A DNA stretch of 64,000 bases from Streptomyces sp. TLI_171 (GCF_003610255.1 NZ_RAPS01000001.1:186001-250000); one strand, 5' to 3'. Positions 24,752 to 33,680 are shown, numbered from the stretch's first letter. The notes: generated from the sequence alone by a model not told the origin. A program made the numbers and translations.

Positions 24752-26374
24752 ATGACTGAGTCCCCCGCGCCCGACGCGCAGTTCGACGCCGCCGACCCGC
24801 TCGGTCTGGCCCCGCTGTTCAAGGGCGGCGGCGAGCCCTGGCTGGAGGTGCTGAAGCCGGTGATCGAGGCGCAGCCGGCCGCGGCCGCGTTCATCGGCCC
24901 GGGCCGCGGCCAGGACGTGGTGCCGGTGCGGGAGTTGACCTTCCAGGCGTTGAAGCCGAACGCGCCGCAGAAGTGGAAGGTGGTGGTGTTCGGGCAGAAC
25001 CCGTACCCGCGGCCGGAGAGCGCCACCGGCATCGCGATGTTCGACAACACCTTCCACGACTGGAAGGACAGCCAGTTCGGCCGGGTGGTGAGCATCCGCT
25101 GCATCGTCAAGGCGGCGGCGATGTGGAAGTACGGCATCCCGAAGAAGACGCCGATCGCCGACCTGCGCGGGCTGCTGGCGCAGCACGGCACGGTGCAGCC
25201 GCCGGAGTGGTTCCAGGCGATGCTGACGCAGGGCGTGCTGCTGCTGAACGCGGCGCTGACGGCCAGCAGCGACGGTTCGACCGGTCCGGCCGCGCACACG
25301 GCGTTCTGGAAGCCGGTGGCGGAGCGCATCGTGGAGGAGATCCTGCGGGCCAAGCAGGACGGTCCCAAGGAGGACCGGGGTGTGGTGTTCGCCTGGTGGG
25401 GTGCGCACGCGCGCTCGCTGAAGTCGGTGGTGCAGCGGCTGGAGAAGAAGTACCCGGCCGTGCAGGTCCGGCACATCGACCACCCGAATCCGGCCGCGCA
25501 GGGCGACGTCTTCTGCGACGGCGAGCACTTCGCGCAGGTGAACGCGGCGCTGGCGGGTCTCGGCGCGGACCCGGTCGACTGGCTGCCCAGCGCGGGCTGG
25601 CAGGCGGCGGCCGCGGCGGACGGCCGCACCGACGGGGAGACCGCGTCACGGATGGGCGCGTTCATCGCCTCCACCATGGAGCTGCACCAGCTGTACCTGG
25701 AGCGGCTGGCCTCGGTGAAGGACGAAGGTCTCGAACTGCCGCCCGTCACGGGCGTGTTCGACCTGGAGGCGGTCGGCTTCCGGGAGGCCGTGGAGCCGGT
25801 GGCGGCGCTGCTGCGCGGCCTGGAGCGGCACGTCGGCTCGGCGCACGAGTTCGGCAAGCGCCGCGCCGACGGCGGCTCGCAGGCGGTGCTCGACGCGGAG
25901 GCGATCGCCGCGCTCCACCTGTACACCTGCGAGTCGGCGTTCTACCGGGAGTTGAACGCGGTGCTGCGGCACCCGGACCGCTCCCGGCTCACGCCGTACC
26001 TGCCGTACCTGCGGCTGCTGTTCGACGCGGTGGGCCGGCTGCCGGTGCGCACCGAGCCGCTGTGGCGCGGCGTCGGGCTGGACCTGCGCGCGCAGTACCC
26101 GCTGGGGCGGACGGTGACCTGGTGGGGCGTGTCCTCGTGCACCTCGCGTCCGGGGGTGGCCCGCTCGTTCCTGGGCAGCCGCGGCCGGCGGACGCTGTTC
26201 GAGGTGCGGCCGGCCCGGGCGGTGGGAATCCGCGAGTTCTCGGCGTTCACCGACGAGGAGGAGTACATTCTGCTGCCCGGCACCCGGTTGACGGTCACCG
26301 ACGTGGTGGCGGAGCGCGGCGGGTTGTGCACGGTGACGCTCACCGAGTCGGCGGACGGCCCGCTGGTCTCGTGA
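24752..26374 (+). CDS. Uracil-DNA-glycosylase-like domain fused to an ADP-ribosyltransferase domain
   Basis: The 540-residue protein has two enzyme domains. Residues about 20-285 follow the UNG fold: VVVFGQNPYPRPESATGIAM (water-activating loop, with Asn83 where UNG has Asp), LTQGVLLLNAALT (159-170, uracil-base strand), and VRHIDHPNPAAQGD (239-252, the HPSP-type intercalation loop). Residues about 300-540 look like an R-S-E-type ADP-ribosyltransferase: LWRGVG with Arg439, WWGVSSCTSRPGVA with the STS element at 461-465, and FTDEEEYILLPGT with the ExE glutamates at 502-504. There is no signal peptide, so it acts inside the cell. The neighbouring macro gene may reverse the modification. Confidence 0.8.
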   Translation: MTESPAPDAQFDAADPLGLAPLFKGGGEPWLEVLKPVIEAQPAAAAFIGPGRGQDVVPVRELTFQALKPNAPQKWKVVVFGQNPYPRPESATGIAMFDNTFHDWKDSQFGRVVSIRCIVKAAAMWKYGIPKKTPIADLRGLLAQHGTVQPPEWFQAMLTQGVLLLNAALTASSDGSTGPAAHTAFWKPVAERIVEEILRAKQDGPKEDRGVVFAWWGAHARSLKSVVQRLEKKYPAVQVRHIDHPNPAAQGDVFCDGEHFAQVNAALAGLGADPVDWLPSAGWQAAAAADGRTDGETASRMGAFIASTMELHQLYLERLASVKDEGLELPPVTGVFDLEAVGFREAVEPVAALLRGLERHVGSAHEFGKRRADGGSQAVLDAEAIAALHLYTCESAFYRELNAVLRHPDRSRLTPYLPYLRLLFDAVGRLPVRTEPLWRGVGLDLRAQYPLGRTVTWWGVSSCTSRPGVARSFLGSRGRRTLFEVRPARAVGIREFSAFTDEEEYILLPGTRLTVTDVVAERGGLCTVTLTESADGPLVS

Positions 26375-26480
26375 CCGTGGTGCGCGCCGGAGCGCGGCGA
26401 CCCGGCCCGTTCCGGCGTGCGCCCCTTGTGCTGCGCGCGAGAGCTTCCCTGGCGGGGCCGGGTTTGATTGACTTCCCGTC

Positions 26481-27257
26481 ATGACCTCCCCCGTGTTCGA
26501 GACCGTGCCGCCCGATCCGATCGCCTACCTGGATCGGTTGGCCGTCTCCGAACTCGGCCGGGAGTACAAGGCGACGATGCTGGCGGCGCTGGCGGTCGAG
26601 CCGGGCCACACCGTGGTGGACCTGGGCTGCGGCCCGGGCACCGACCTGCCGGCCCTGGCGGAGGCGGTCGGCTCGGGCGGCACGGTGCTCGGCGTGGACC
26701 ACGACCGGGAGGCCGTCGACACCGCCGCGGACCGCACCGCCCACCTGCTGCAGGTCTCCGCCCGCCTCGCCGACCTGCACGAACTCCCGCTGGCCGACGC
26801 GAGTTGCGACCGGGCCCGCACCGACCGGGTGCTGCAGCACGTCGCGGACCCGTCGCTGGCCCTGCGCGAGGCCCGCCGGGTGCTGCGCCCGGGCGGCCTG
26901 CTGGTGCTGGGCGAGCCGGACTGGGGCACCCTGACCGTCGACCACCCGGACGCCGCGCTGACCGCCGCCTACACCCGCTACGTCACCGACCACGCGGTGC
27001 GCAACGGCCGGATCGGCAGCCAACTCCCCCGGCTGGCCGCCGAGTCCGGCCTGGACGTGGTGGACGTCCACCCGATCACCCCGGTGTTCCGCCAGGTCGG
27101 CCCGGCCGACCTGGTCCTCGGCCTCCAGCGCGTCACCCGCCGGGCCGTGGCGGCCGGCTACTTCTCCGCCCCCGACGCCGACCGCTGGCTCACCCATCTC
27201 GCCACCGGCCCGTTCCTCGCCACCGTCACCTTCCACGTGGTCACCGCGCGGGCCTGA
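26481..27257 (+). CDS. Class I SAM-dependent methyltransferase
   Basis: The 258-residue enzyme has the Rossmann SAM site: VVDLGCGPGTDLPALAEAVG (motif I), VLGVDHDREAVDTAADR (motif II acidic residue), ADASCDRARTDRVLQHVADP (motif III-like) and RRVLRPGGLLVLGEPDWGTL (motif post-III). It resembles the Ubi/COQ5 group in layout. The GTG or ATG choice is simple, as ATG 26481 is the first start. The substrate is unknown. It is convergent with a regulator/membrane gene pair. Confidence 0.87.
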   Translation: MTSPVFETVPPDPIAYLDRLAVSELGREYKATMLAALAVEPGHTVVDLGCGPGTDLPALAEAVGSGGTVLGVDHDREAVDTAADRTAHLLQVSARLADLHELPLADASCDRARTDRVLQHVADPSLALREARRVLRPGGLLVLGEPDWGTLTVDHPDAALTAAYTRYVTDHAVRNGRIGSQLPRLAAESGLDVVDVHPITPVFRQVGPADLVLGLQRVTRRAVAAGYFSAPDADRWLTHLATGPFLATVTFHVVTARA

Positions 27258-27264
27258 CGCGCCG

Positions 27265-27612
27265 TCAGCCCGCTCCGGCGTCCTCGATCCGGCGGATCAG
27301 GCGCTTGAGTTGGGCGACCTCCTCGCGCAGGGCGTGGTGGCCGGCCGGGGTGAGGCTGACCCAGGTGCGGGGGCGGCGGCCCTCGTAGCCCTTCTCGATC
27401 TCGATCAGGCCGGCCTTCTCCAGGACGGTGAGGTGCTGGCCGAGGTTTCCGGCGGTCAGGTCGAGGGTGCTGCGCAGGAAGCCGAACTCGGCGCGCCGGG
27501 CCTGGTGGGCGACGGTGAGGACGCCGAGCCGGATCCGCTGGTGGACGGTGTCGTCGAGGGCCTTGGCGGGGTGCTGTTCGGTCTCCTCGGGGGGAGCCTG
27601 ATCGGTGCTCAC
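27265..27612 (-). CDS. Winged-helix transcriptional regulator
   Basis: This 115-residue protein starts at GTG 27612. IRLGVLTVAHQARRAEFGFL, then STLDLTAGNLGQHLTVLEKA and GLIEIEKGYEGRRPRTWVSL, form an ArsR/MarR-type winged helix of the HTH_27 sort, where the phrase LTAGNLGQHL is the recognition helix. It overlaps the upstream membrane-protein gene by 4 bases (GTGA), a common arrangement in which such a regulator sits with a small membrane protein of the same unit. Targets are unknown. Confidence 0.8.
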   Translation of the reverse strand: MSTDQAPPEETEQHPAKALDDTVHQRIRLGVLTVAHQARRAEFGFLRSTLDLTAGNLGQHLTVLEKAGLIEIEKGYEGRRPRTWVSLTPAGHHALREEVAQLKRLIRRIEDAGAG

Positions 27613-28352
27613 GCGGCGGCCTTCGGGGTGCGGGTGCGGCGGCCGGCCAGGCCGAAGGCGAGGGCCCCGGCCAGCAGGTAGAGCGCGGGGACGCCGAGGC
27701 GGGTCGCGGCGGACCACGGGCCCGCGGCGGTGCCCCACCAGCCGAAGGTGACGGGGAGCAGTTCCAGCGCCAGGTATCCGGCGGTGAAGGCGAGCAGGGC
27801 GCGGCTGCGTTCGATCCGGGCCAGCACCAGCAGCGGGACACCGACCGCGGCGGCCTCGCCGAGGAAGTGCTGGAGCAGCAGCGTCCCGGGCCTGTCGGCC
27901 GCCAGGTGCAGTCCCCAGAAGTGGAGTTCGGCGCCGGGCCCGGCCTGCGAGGCGCCCCACCAGGTGGTCACGGCGAGCGCGGCCGTGGCCGCCGCTCCGG
28001 CTGCCACGTAGGGGCGGACGGGTGTGCCGACGCCGCGTCGGCGGGAGCGCCGCAGGTACCAGGCGGCAGTGGCGGCGTAGGCCAGCAGCAGGCCCGCGGT
28101 CCAGTAGGCGGGCGAGCCCTGGCGCATCAGGGTGCAGGTCTCGGCGGAGCCGCCGGCGCCGGGCGGGCAGGGGACGTTCTCCCGGTGGAAGGTGAGCCGG
28201 CCCGCCAGGATGCCGCCGAGCGTGAGCAGGCCGAACAGCAGCAGCGGGATCCACGCGTCGCGCTGGACCGCCCGGACCCGCCTGGTCAACTCGCCCAGGC
28301 CGGCCAGGACTTCACGGGGGGTGCCGGGCAGCGGCACCGAAGCATCTGTCAT
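27609..28352 (-). CDS. Multi-pass membrane protein coupled to a winged-helix regulator
   Basis: The 247-residue protein has about six hydrophobic segments, among them LLLFGLLTLGGILAG, YWTAGLLLAYAATAAWYL, YVAAGAAATAALAVTTWWG, VGVPLLVLARIE, LLAFTAGYLALELLPVTFGW and VPALYLLAGALAFGLAGR. It starts at ATG 28352. No transport motif is seen. It is co-translated with the regulator downstream, so its expression probably depends on or informs that regulator. Confidence 0.7.
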   Translation of the reverse strand: MTDASVPLPGTPREVLAGLGELTRRVRAVQRDAWIPLLLFGLLTLGGILAGRLTFHRENVPCPPGAGGSAETCTLMRQGSPAYWTAGLLLAYAATAAWYLRRSRRRGVGTPVRPYVAAGAAATAALAVTTWWGASQAGPGAELHFWGLHLAADRPGTLLLQHFLGEAAAVGVPLLVLARIERSRALLAFTAGYLALELLPVTFGWWGTAAGPWSAATRLGVPALYLLAGALAFGLAGRRTRTPKAAA

Positions 28353-28453
28353 GCAGTCAGCTTTGCATTACAGACCAGTCGTGGCAAGAGAGCGGATGCG
28401 AAAAGGGCGGACGCCCGTCGGCGCCCGCCCTTCTGCTTGCTGGAATCCGTCGT

Positions 28454-28855
28454 TCAGGCCCGGCCGAGGGCGCGGTCGACGGTGATCTCGATGACCACCC
28501 GCTCGGGGTTCTCCCGGGGCTGGCGGTAGCGCTCGGCGTAGCGGCGCACGGCGTCGGCGACCGAGGCGGCGTCCTGCCGGATCACCGCGCGGCCCTCCAG
28601 GGTGGCCCAGCGGGCCCGGTCGACCTGGCAGATCGCCACCCGCTGCCCGGCCTCGCCGGCGGCCAGCACGTTGCGGACCTTGCGGCTCTCCCGGCTGCTG
28701 ATCACCCGGGCGATGCCGGTCTCCGGGTCGAAGGTCGCGCCGACCGGGACCACGTGCGGGGTGCCGTCGGGGCGCAACGTGGTCAGGGTGCACAGCTGGT
28801 ACTCGCGCCAGAAGTCCAGGTACGCCGGGTCGAGGTTGCGGATGTCGTGTGCCAT
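28454..28855 (-). CDS. PPOX-class F420-dependent oxidoreductase
   Basis: The 133-residue product starts at ATG 28855 (MAHDIRNLDPAYLDFWREYQ). The split beta-barrel of flavin/F420 binders shows as LCTLTTLRPDGTPHVVPVGA, IARVISSRESRKVRNVLAAG and RWATLEGRAVIRQD. Such enzymes reduce small substrates with F420H2 or bind haem or flavin. An extra Met two codons upstream is a possible alternative. It is alone and divergent from the DUF2252 gene. Confidence 0.82.
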   Translation of the reverse strand: MAHDIRNLDPAYLDFWREYQLCTLTTLRPDGTPHVVPVGATFDPETGIARVISSRESRKVRNVLAAGEAGQRVAICQVDRARWATLEGRAVIRQDAASVADAVRRYAERYRQPRENPERVVIEITVDRALGRA

Positions 28856-28989
28856 GTCCCGCATGGTACGGCCGTGCACGACGTGTTCCGGGGCGGACCC
28901 GCCCGCTGCGGCGGGCCGCCGGCCCGGTAGCGTCACCGCTGGTGGGGGCGGTCCCCGCCGGTGTCGCGGTGCGGCGGAGGGAGTCCGGG

Positions 28990-30513
28990 GTGTCGGCGGT
29001 CGGGGCGTGGGAGCAGGGCGCGGCGGAGCTGCCGGAGGTGGTCCCGACGACCGTGGAACCGGTGTTGCAGGGACGGGAGTTCGCGGTCGACGGATTCGCC
29101 GGCGCCGCGTCCTGCGTCCCGGCGCATCCGACCGCGCTGGAGCTGGACGGGGCGGCGCTCGCGGAGGGCCCGAAGCGGCGCGGCAAGCTGCTGCGCGAGC
29201 GGGTGCCGCTGGACTGGCACGCCCGGCTGCTGCTCTCGGCCTCCCGCCCGGAGGTGGCGGCGGCGGTGGAGTCGGCGAACGCGGGCCGGCTGGCGCACCT
29301 GGTGCCGATCCGGGTGGGGCGGATGGCGGCCTCGCCGTTCGCGTTCCTGCGCGGTTCGGCCGGCCTGATGGCGCACGACCTGGCGACCACGCCGGTGAGC
29401 GGGATCGCCGCGCAGCTGTGCGGGGACGCGCACGCCGCCAACTTCGGCCTGTACGGCGACGCCCGGGGCCGGTTGGCGCTGGACCTGAACGACTTCGACG
29501 AGACGGTGTCCGGCCCCTGGGAGTGGGACCTGAAGCGGCTGGCGGCCAGCCTGGTGCTGGCCGGTCGGCAGGCGGGCGCGGACGAACCGGCCTGCCGCCA
29601 GGCCGCGTCCGACGCGGTGGCGACGTACCGGCGGACGGTGCGCCGGTTGGCGAAGCTCCCGGCGCTGGACGCCTGGAACGCCTGGGACGCCATCGCCGAC
29701 CACCAGTTGGTGGAGTTCGCGGGGGCGCACGAGCTGGCCGAGGTGCTGGCGGCGGTGTCGGCGAAGGCCCTGCGCAACACCGGCGCGAAGTTCGCGTCCC
29801 GCTCCACCGTCCGCACCGCGGACGGCGGTTGGCGTTTCGTGCCGGCGCCGCCGGTGCTCAGCGAGGTGACCGACCGTCAGGCCGAGCTGGTGGCGGGCTC
29901 GTTGGCGTCCTACCGGCACACGGTGGCGGCCGAACTGCAGCCGCTGCTGTCCCGGTTCCGGGTCCAGGACGTGGCGTTCCGGGTGGTCGGGACGGGCAGT
30001 GTCGGCACCCGTTCGTACGTGGTGCTGCTGACGGACCGCCGGGGCGGGCCGCTGGTGCTGCAGGTGAAGGAGGCGCGGCCGTCGGCGCTGCTGCCGCACC
30101 TGGCCCGGGCGGGCTTCCCGGTGCCGCCCGAGGGCGGGCACGAGGGCCGCCGGGTGGTGCTGGGCCAGAAGCGCATGCAGGTGGTCTCCGACCCGCTGAT
30201 GGGCTGGACCAGCGTGGCCGGACTCCCCTACCAGGTACGGCAGTTCCGCAACCGCAAGGGCAGTGTCGACCCGGCCGCGCTGACCCCCGCCCAGCTGGAC
30301 GACTACGGCCGGCTGACCGGCGCGCTGCTGGCCCGGGCGCACGCGCACACCGCCGACGCGGCGCTGATCGCCGGCTACTGCGGCAAGGACGACCGCCTGG
30401 ACGACGCCGTCTCGCGCTTCGCAGTGGCCTACGCGGACCAGTCGGAGGCGGACCACGCGGCGCTGCTGGCGGCCATCCGCAGCGGCCGCCTGCCGGCCGA
30501 GTCCGCGGTCTGA
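28990..30513 (+). CDS. DUF2252 (kinase-fold) protein
   Basis: This 507-residue protein starts at GTG 28990 with GGAGGGAG upstream. DUF2252 features are RVPLDWHARLLLSASRPEVA, FLRGSAGLMAHDLA, LCGDAHAANFGLYGDARGRL with the HxxN-type catalytic-loop look (GDAHAANFG), and DLNDFDETVSGPWEWDLKRL with a DxD metal pair. This is the order of an aminoglycoside-phosphotransferase/kinase fold. It ends with a helical domain (QVRQFRNRKGSVDPAALTPA, then LLARAHAHTADA). Substrates are unknown. A long AT-neutral gap of about 190 bases follows. Confidence 0.82.
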   Translation: MSAVGAWEQGAAELPEVVPTTVEPVLQGREFAVDGFAGAASCVPAHPTALELDGAALAEGPKRRGKLLRERVPLDWHARLLLSASRPEVAAAVESANAGRLAHLVPIRVGRMAASPFAFLRGSAGLMAHDLATTPVSGIAAQLCGDAHAANFGLYGDARGRLALDLNDFDETVSGPWEWDLKRLAASLVLAGRQAGADEPACRQAASDAVATYRRTVRRLAKLPALDAWNAWDAIADHQLVEFAGAHELAEVLAAVSAKALRNTGAKFASRSTVRTADGGWRFVPAPPVLSEVTDRQAELVAGSLASYRHTVAAELQPLLSRFRVQDVAFRVVGTGSVGTRSYVVLLTDRRGGPLVLQVKEARPSALLPHLARAGFPVPPEGGHEGRRVVLGQKRMQVVSDPLMGWTSVAGLPYQVRQFRNRKGSVDPAALTPAQLDDYGRLTGALLARAHAHTADAALIAGYCGKDDRLDDAVSRFAVAYADQSEADHAALLAAIRSGRLPAESAV

Positions 30514-30703
30514 TCCCGCCCCCGGCCCACCCGCCCCCGAACGCCGCCCCCGCCCCGCCCCGCCCCGACCGGAACGCCTGCTGTCGCACCCGCTCCACCC
30601 CGTCCCGATTGCGGTTCTGTCTCCGTTCATCCAGAACCCGCCCCGGCCCGGACACGTCCTGCCACATTGGTGGCAAAGCAGGTGTCCGGACGGGGGATTG
30701 ACG

Positions 30704-31687
30704 ATGGCTTCGGGGGACGAGCGTCGACCGGTCGACGCGGTGGTGGCGGCGCTGGTGCAGGACGGGCCGGCCGGTCCGGCGGCGGAGGCGGTGGCCCGGG
30801 CGCGCCAGGAGTTGCACCGCCTGCCGCGGTGGCGGGAGGCACTGGCCCGGGCCGAGGCCGCGCCGCAGGACGGCGCGGCCCTGGCGGCGCTCACCGAGGC
30901 CGTCACGGAGATGCTGGACCTCAACAGCGCGCTCGCCCACACCCTCGCGGCGACCCTGCCCGCTGCTCCCGCCGGGGCCGTCGCACCGACCGCTCCGCCG
31001 CCGGCGCCACCGTCCGCACCGCCGCTCGCACCACCGTCCGCTCCCCCGCTGCCGCCCGTTCCGCCGGGGCTGCCGCCGGTCGGGACGGTACCGGTCGACC
31101 CCGAGGCGGCGCGCCGCAACCGGGTGGCGCTGGGCGTGGGCGCGGTGGCCGTGGCGGCGGTGCTGGTCGCCCTCGGCGTGCACTTCCTCGGCGGCGGCTC
31201 CGGCGCCCCGCAGCTGCCGAACAGCGTGCAGGGCGACCGGATGCGGGCCAGCACGACCGACGGCAGCTACCCGAACTGGAAGCGGATCAGCGCCGACCTG
31301 ACCGCGAGCGGAATGGTCGACCCGCAGGCCGCCCTGTACGGCTCGCTGCCGAACGCCACCTCCGGCGCCGCGCTGGCCGATGACGACCACCGACCCCGCT
31401 GGACCGTCATGGTCGCCAAGTCCAGCGCCACCTTCCAGCGCGAGCTGCAGAGCCACATCCTGGACCCGAGCGGCGACCACCCGCCGCGCCCCGTCCCGAC
31501 CTCACTGCCCGGCACCATGTACTGCGACACCTACGACCCCGACGACTCCGCCACCGAACGCGAGGACGAGGCCGTCACCTGCGTCTGGACGGACGACAAG
31601 TACGTGATCATGGTCGAGGGCACCGGCGTCGACGAGCGCCTGCCCGCCTCCGTGGTCGAACGCGTGCACGCCGGCACCGAACACTGA
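30704..31687 (+). CDS. Membrane-anchored hypothetical protein with Pro-rich linker
   Basis: The 327-residue product starts at ATG 30704. A cytoplasmic helical head of about 85 residues (VVAALVQDGPAGPAAEAVAR) leads to a Pro/Ala linker, one membrane helix (VALGVGAVAVAAVLVALGVH) near residues 140-160, and an extracellular domain with cysteines in MYCDTYDP and VTCVWTDD. The layout suggests a sensor-like or surface protein. No family is recognised. Confidence 0.65.
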   Translation: MASGDERRPVDAVVAALVQDGPAGPAAEAVARARQELHRLPRWREALARAEAAPQDGAALAALTEAVTEMLDLNSALAHTLAATLPAAPAGAVAPTAPPPAPPSAPPLAPPSAPPLPPVPPGLPPVGTVPVDPEAARRNRVALGVGAVAVAAVLVALGVHFLGGGSGAPQLPNSVQGDRMRASTTDGSYPNWKRISADLTASGMVDPQAALYGSLPNATSGAALADDDHRPRWTVMVAKSSATFQRELQSHILDPSGDHPPRPVPTSLPGTMYCDTYDPDDSATEREDEAVTCVWTDDKYVIMVEGTGVDERLPASVVERVHAGTEH

Positions 31688-31694
31688 CCCCGGC

Positions 31695-32180
31695 TCAGAA
31701 CCCCCCACCCGGGCCCGTCCCCGGGTCCGCCCCGGGGTCCGGGGCGGACTCCGCGGTCAGCGCTCGCAGGGCCCGGAGGAGAGCGGTTGCGTCGGCGGCG
31801 CCGAGCGGTGCGAGGAAGTCGCGCTCGGCCTCGGTGCGGACGGCTTCGGCTGCGCGCAGGAGCCTGCGTCCGGGCGCGGTGAGCACGACGAGGTTCTTGC
31901 GGCGGTCGGTGTCGCTGCGCCGCCGTTCGGCCAGGCCCTTCGCCTCCAGCCCGTCGACCAGGGCGACCATCGTGGTGCGGTCGACGGTCAGGCGCGCGGC
32001 GGCCTCCTGCTGGGAGAGCGGGACGTCCGCCGCGAGCACCGCGAGCACCGCCAGCTCCCGCCCGTCCACCCCGAGCGGAGCCAGCGCCCGCGTGGACGCC
32101 TCGGCGTAGCGCAGGTGCGCGTGCTTCAGCAGGTAGCCGAGGCGGCCGGTCAGCGGGCCGGGGCTTGCGTCACTGGTCAT
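31695..32180 (-). CDS. MarR-family transcriptional regulator
   Basis: The 161-residue winged-helix protein starts at ATG 32180. GRELAVLAVLAADVPLSQQE, AAARLTVDRTTMVALVDGLE (recognition helix) and KGLAERRRSDTDRRKNLVVL (wing) are typical MarR. The tail is Gly/Pro-rich and forms a GC-rich hairpin in the DNA. It is divergent from the LLM oxidoreductase with an inverted repeat between them, so control of that gene is likely. Confidence 0.86.
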   Translation of the reverse strand: MTSDASPGPLTGRLGYLLKHAHLRYAEASTRALAPLGVDGRELAVLAVLAADVPLSQQEAAARLTVDRTTMVALVDGLEAKGLAERRRSDTDRRKNLVVLTAPGRRLLRAAEAVRTEAERDFLAPLGAADATALLRALRALTAESAPDPGADPGTGPGGGF

Positions 32181-32204
32181 GGGGAGAGCGTATTCCGACA
32201 CCTC

Positions 32205-32227
32205 AATCGTCAGCCGTGCTGATGATT
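32205..32227. promoter_or_regulatory. Inverted-repeat operator between MarR and LLM oxidoreductase genes
   Basis: AATCGTCAGC at 32205-32214 and GCTGATGATT at 32218-32227 are complementary at 9 of 10 positions around a 3-base centre. The site lies in the 63-base gap between the divergent starts and is the natural binding site for the MarR protein. Confidence 0.65.
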
Positions 32228-32243
32228 TGCTACGCTGATGGTT

Positions 32244-33173
32244 ATGTCGCAACCCGCCTTTTCCGACGTCCGGTTCGGCCTCAAGACCACTCCCATGCGC
32301 GTCCCCTATCAGGAGATCCTGCGGGTCTGGGAGGAGGCTGACGAGTTGCCCGAGATCGCCGACGCCTGGCTGTGGGACCACCTGATGCCGATCGTCGGCC
32401 CGAAGGACGGCGAGGTGCTGGAGGGCTGGACCCTGCTCGCCGCCCTGGCCGCCCGCACCCGGCGGCTAAGGCTCGGCCTGCTGGTGACCAGCAACCGGCT
32501 CCGCCACCCGGCCCTGCTCGGCAAGATGGCCACCACCGTGGACGTCGTCTCCGGCGGCCGCCTGATCATGGGCCTCGGCGTCGGCGGCACCCACCAGCCC
32601 GCGGGGGCCGGCGGCATCGCGGGCGAGAACCCGGCCGCCGCCGAGTACGCCGGGTACGGGCTGAGCCTGGTCCCGCCCGCGGAGGGCCTGGCCCGGCTCA
32701 AGGAGACCGTCGAGGTCCTGCGCGGGATGTGGACCGGGGAGGCCTTCGACTACGCGGGCCGGTACGTCACCCTCACCGGCAACCACAACCGCCCGGCGCC
32801 GGTCCAGCAGGGCGGCCCGCCGCTGCTGATCGGCGGCTGGGGCGACCGCCTGCTGCGCCTGGCGGCCGAACACGCCGACATCTGGAACATCCCCGGCCCT
32901 CCGCACCATCCGGTCGCCCACCTGGTCGAGCGCGCCCGCGTCCTGGACGCCCACTGCGCCGCGATCGGCCGCGACCCGCGCGCGGTGACCCGCTCCGTGC
33001 AGTACATCGTCTCCTACGACGACCCAGCCGCCGACCGCGCGATCCTGACCGAACTCGTCGCGGCCGGCTTCACCCACCTGGTCCTCAGCCTCCGCGCCCC
33101 CTACCCGCCCGGCGCCGCCCGCCGACTGGTGGAGCAGATCGTCCGACCACTGCGGGCCGAGCTCGGCGGCTGA
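32244..33173 (+). CDS. LLM-class (F420/flavin-dependent) oxidoreductase
   Basis: The 309-residue TIM-barrel luciferase-like oxidoreductase begins MSQPAFSDVRFGLKTTPMRV. Family features are WLWDHLMPIVGPKDG, LGLLVTSNRLRHPALLGKMA (cofactor strand), TTVDVVSGGRLIMGLGVGGT and PLLIGGWGDRLLRLAAEHAD. It probably uses F420 or FMN on an organic substrate. A GTT-separated ATG at 32238 is 2 codons upstream. It is divergent from the MarR gene and probably repressed by it. Confidence 0.87.
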   Translation: MSQPAFSDVRFGLKTTPMRVPYQEILRVWEEADELPEIADAWLWDHLMPIVGPKDGEVLEGWTLLAALAARTRRLRLGLLVTSNRLRHPALLGKMATTVDVVSGGRLIMGLGVGGTHQPAGAGGIAGENPAAAEYAGYGLSLVPPAEGLARLKETVEVLRGMWTGEAFDYAGRYVTLTGNHNRPAPVQQGGPPLLIGGWGDRLLRLAAEHADIWNIPGPPHHPVAHLVERARVLDAHCAAIGRDPRAVTRSVQYIVSYDDPAADRAILTELVAAGFTHLVLSLRAPYPPGAARRLVEQIVRPLRAELGG

Positions 33174-33180
33174 CGCCACG

Positions 33181-33309
33181 TCATCACCCCTCCTCACCCT
33201 GCTGCGCGCGGACACCGTCGGCCTGCACACCGACACCGTCCGGCAGCTCCTCGGCCGCCCGCCCGGCACCTTCGCCGCCTGGTGCGCCCGCCACGCCGAC
33301 GCCTTCCGC
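33181..33309 (+). pseudogene. Remnant of an NmrA-like NAD(P)-binding protein C-terminus
   Basis: The frame from 33181 reads LLTLLRADTVGLHTDTVRQL, then LGRPPGTFAAWCARHADAFR. This is the characteristic tail of streptomycete NmrA/atypical SDR proteins (TVRQLTGRxPxTFAxW). It starts 8 bases after the LLM stop with no start codon or N-terminal Rossmann domain, so only the last 40 or so residues survive. Confidence 0.5.
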
Positions 33310-33680
33310 CCGAACGGCTCGACCGGCCTGCCGGACCCCGCGGGCGTGCCCGGGGACCGGGGCGGCGAGGCCCGGCCGGGCGACGGGACCCTGCCTGACG
33401 TCGACGTGCGGCGGTCGCACGAGGTCGGGCCGACGGTAGCTCTGCTCCGCGGTGGCGCTGCGACCTCGCGTCCCACGGGCAGGACCGCCCATGGCGCCTG
33501 ACGGATCGTCACGGTCCCGATCGGGATCCGGCTGCCAGGGTCCCGGTCGACGGCGCTCCGCCCCGCCAGTCACCGAGGTGCGACCGCGGGCTCCACGGGC
33601 CCGACCCACCGGAGGCCGGAGCGCGCGGGCCCGGAAAACCCCGTCGCCCGGGCGCCCGCCCGCAGGGCATGATCGACGGC
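33310..33680. other. Gene-free stretch before the ATP-grasp gene
   Basis: About 370 bases with no supportable gene on either strand; the open frames are Arg/Pro-rich shadows. It should contain the promoter of the ATP-grasp gene. Confidence 0.3.

Noticed and set aside
23868-26374. Classical DarTG toxin-antitoxin pair
   Set aside because: The ART half shows R-S-E rather than DarT (H-Y-E-like/PARP-type) features, it carries a UDG domain, and the genes are divergent and not in one operon.
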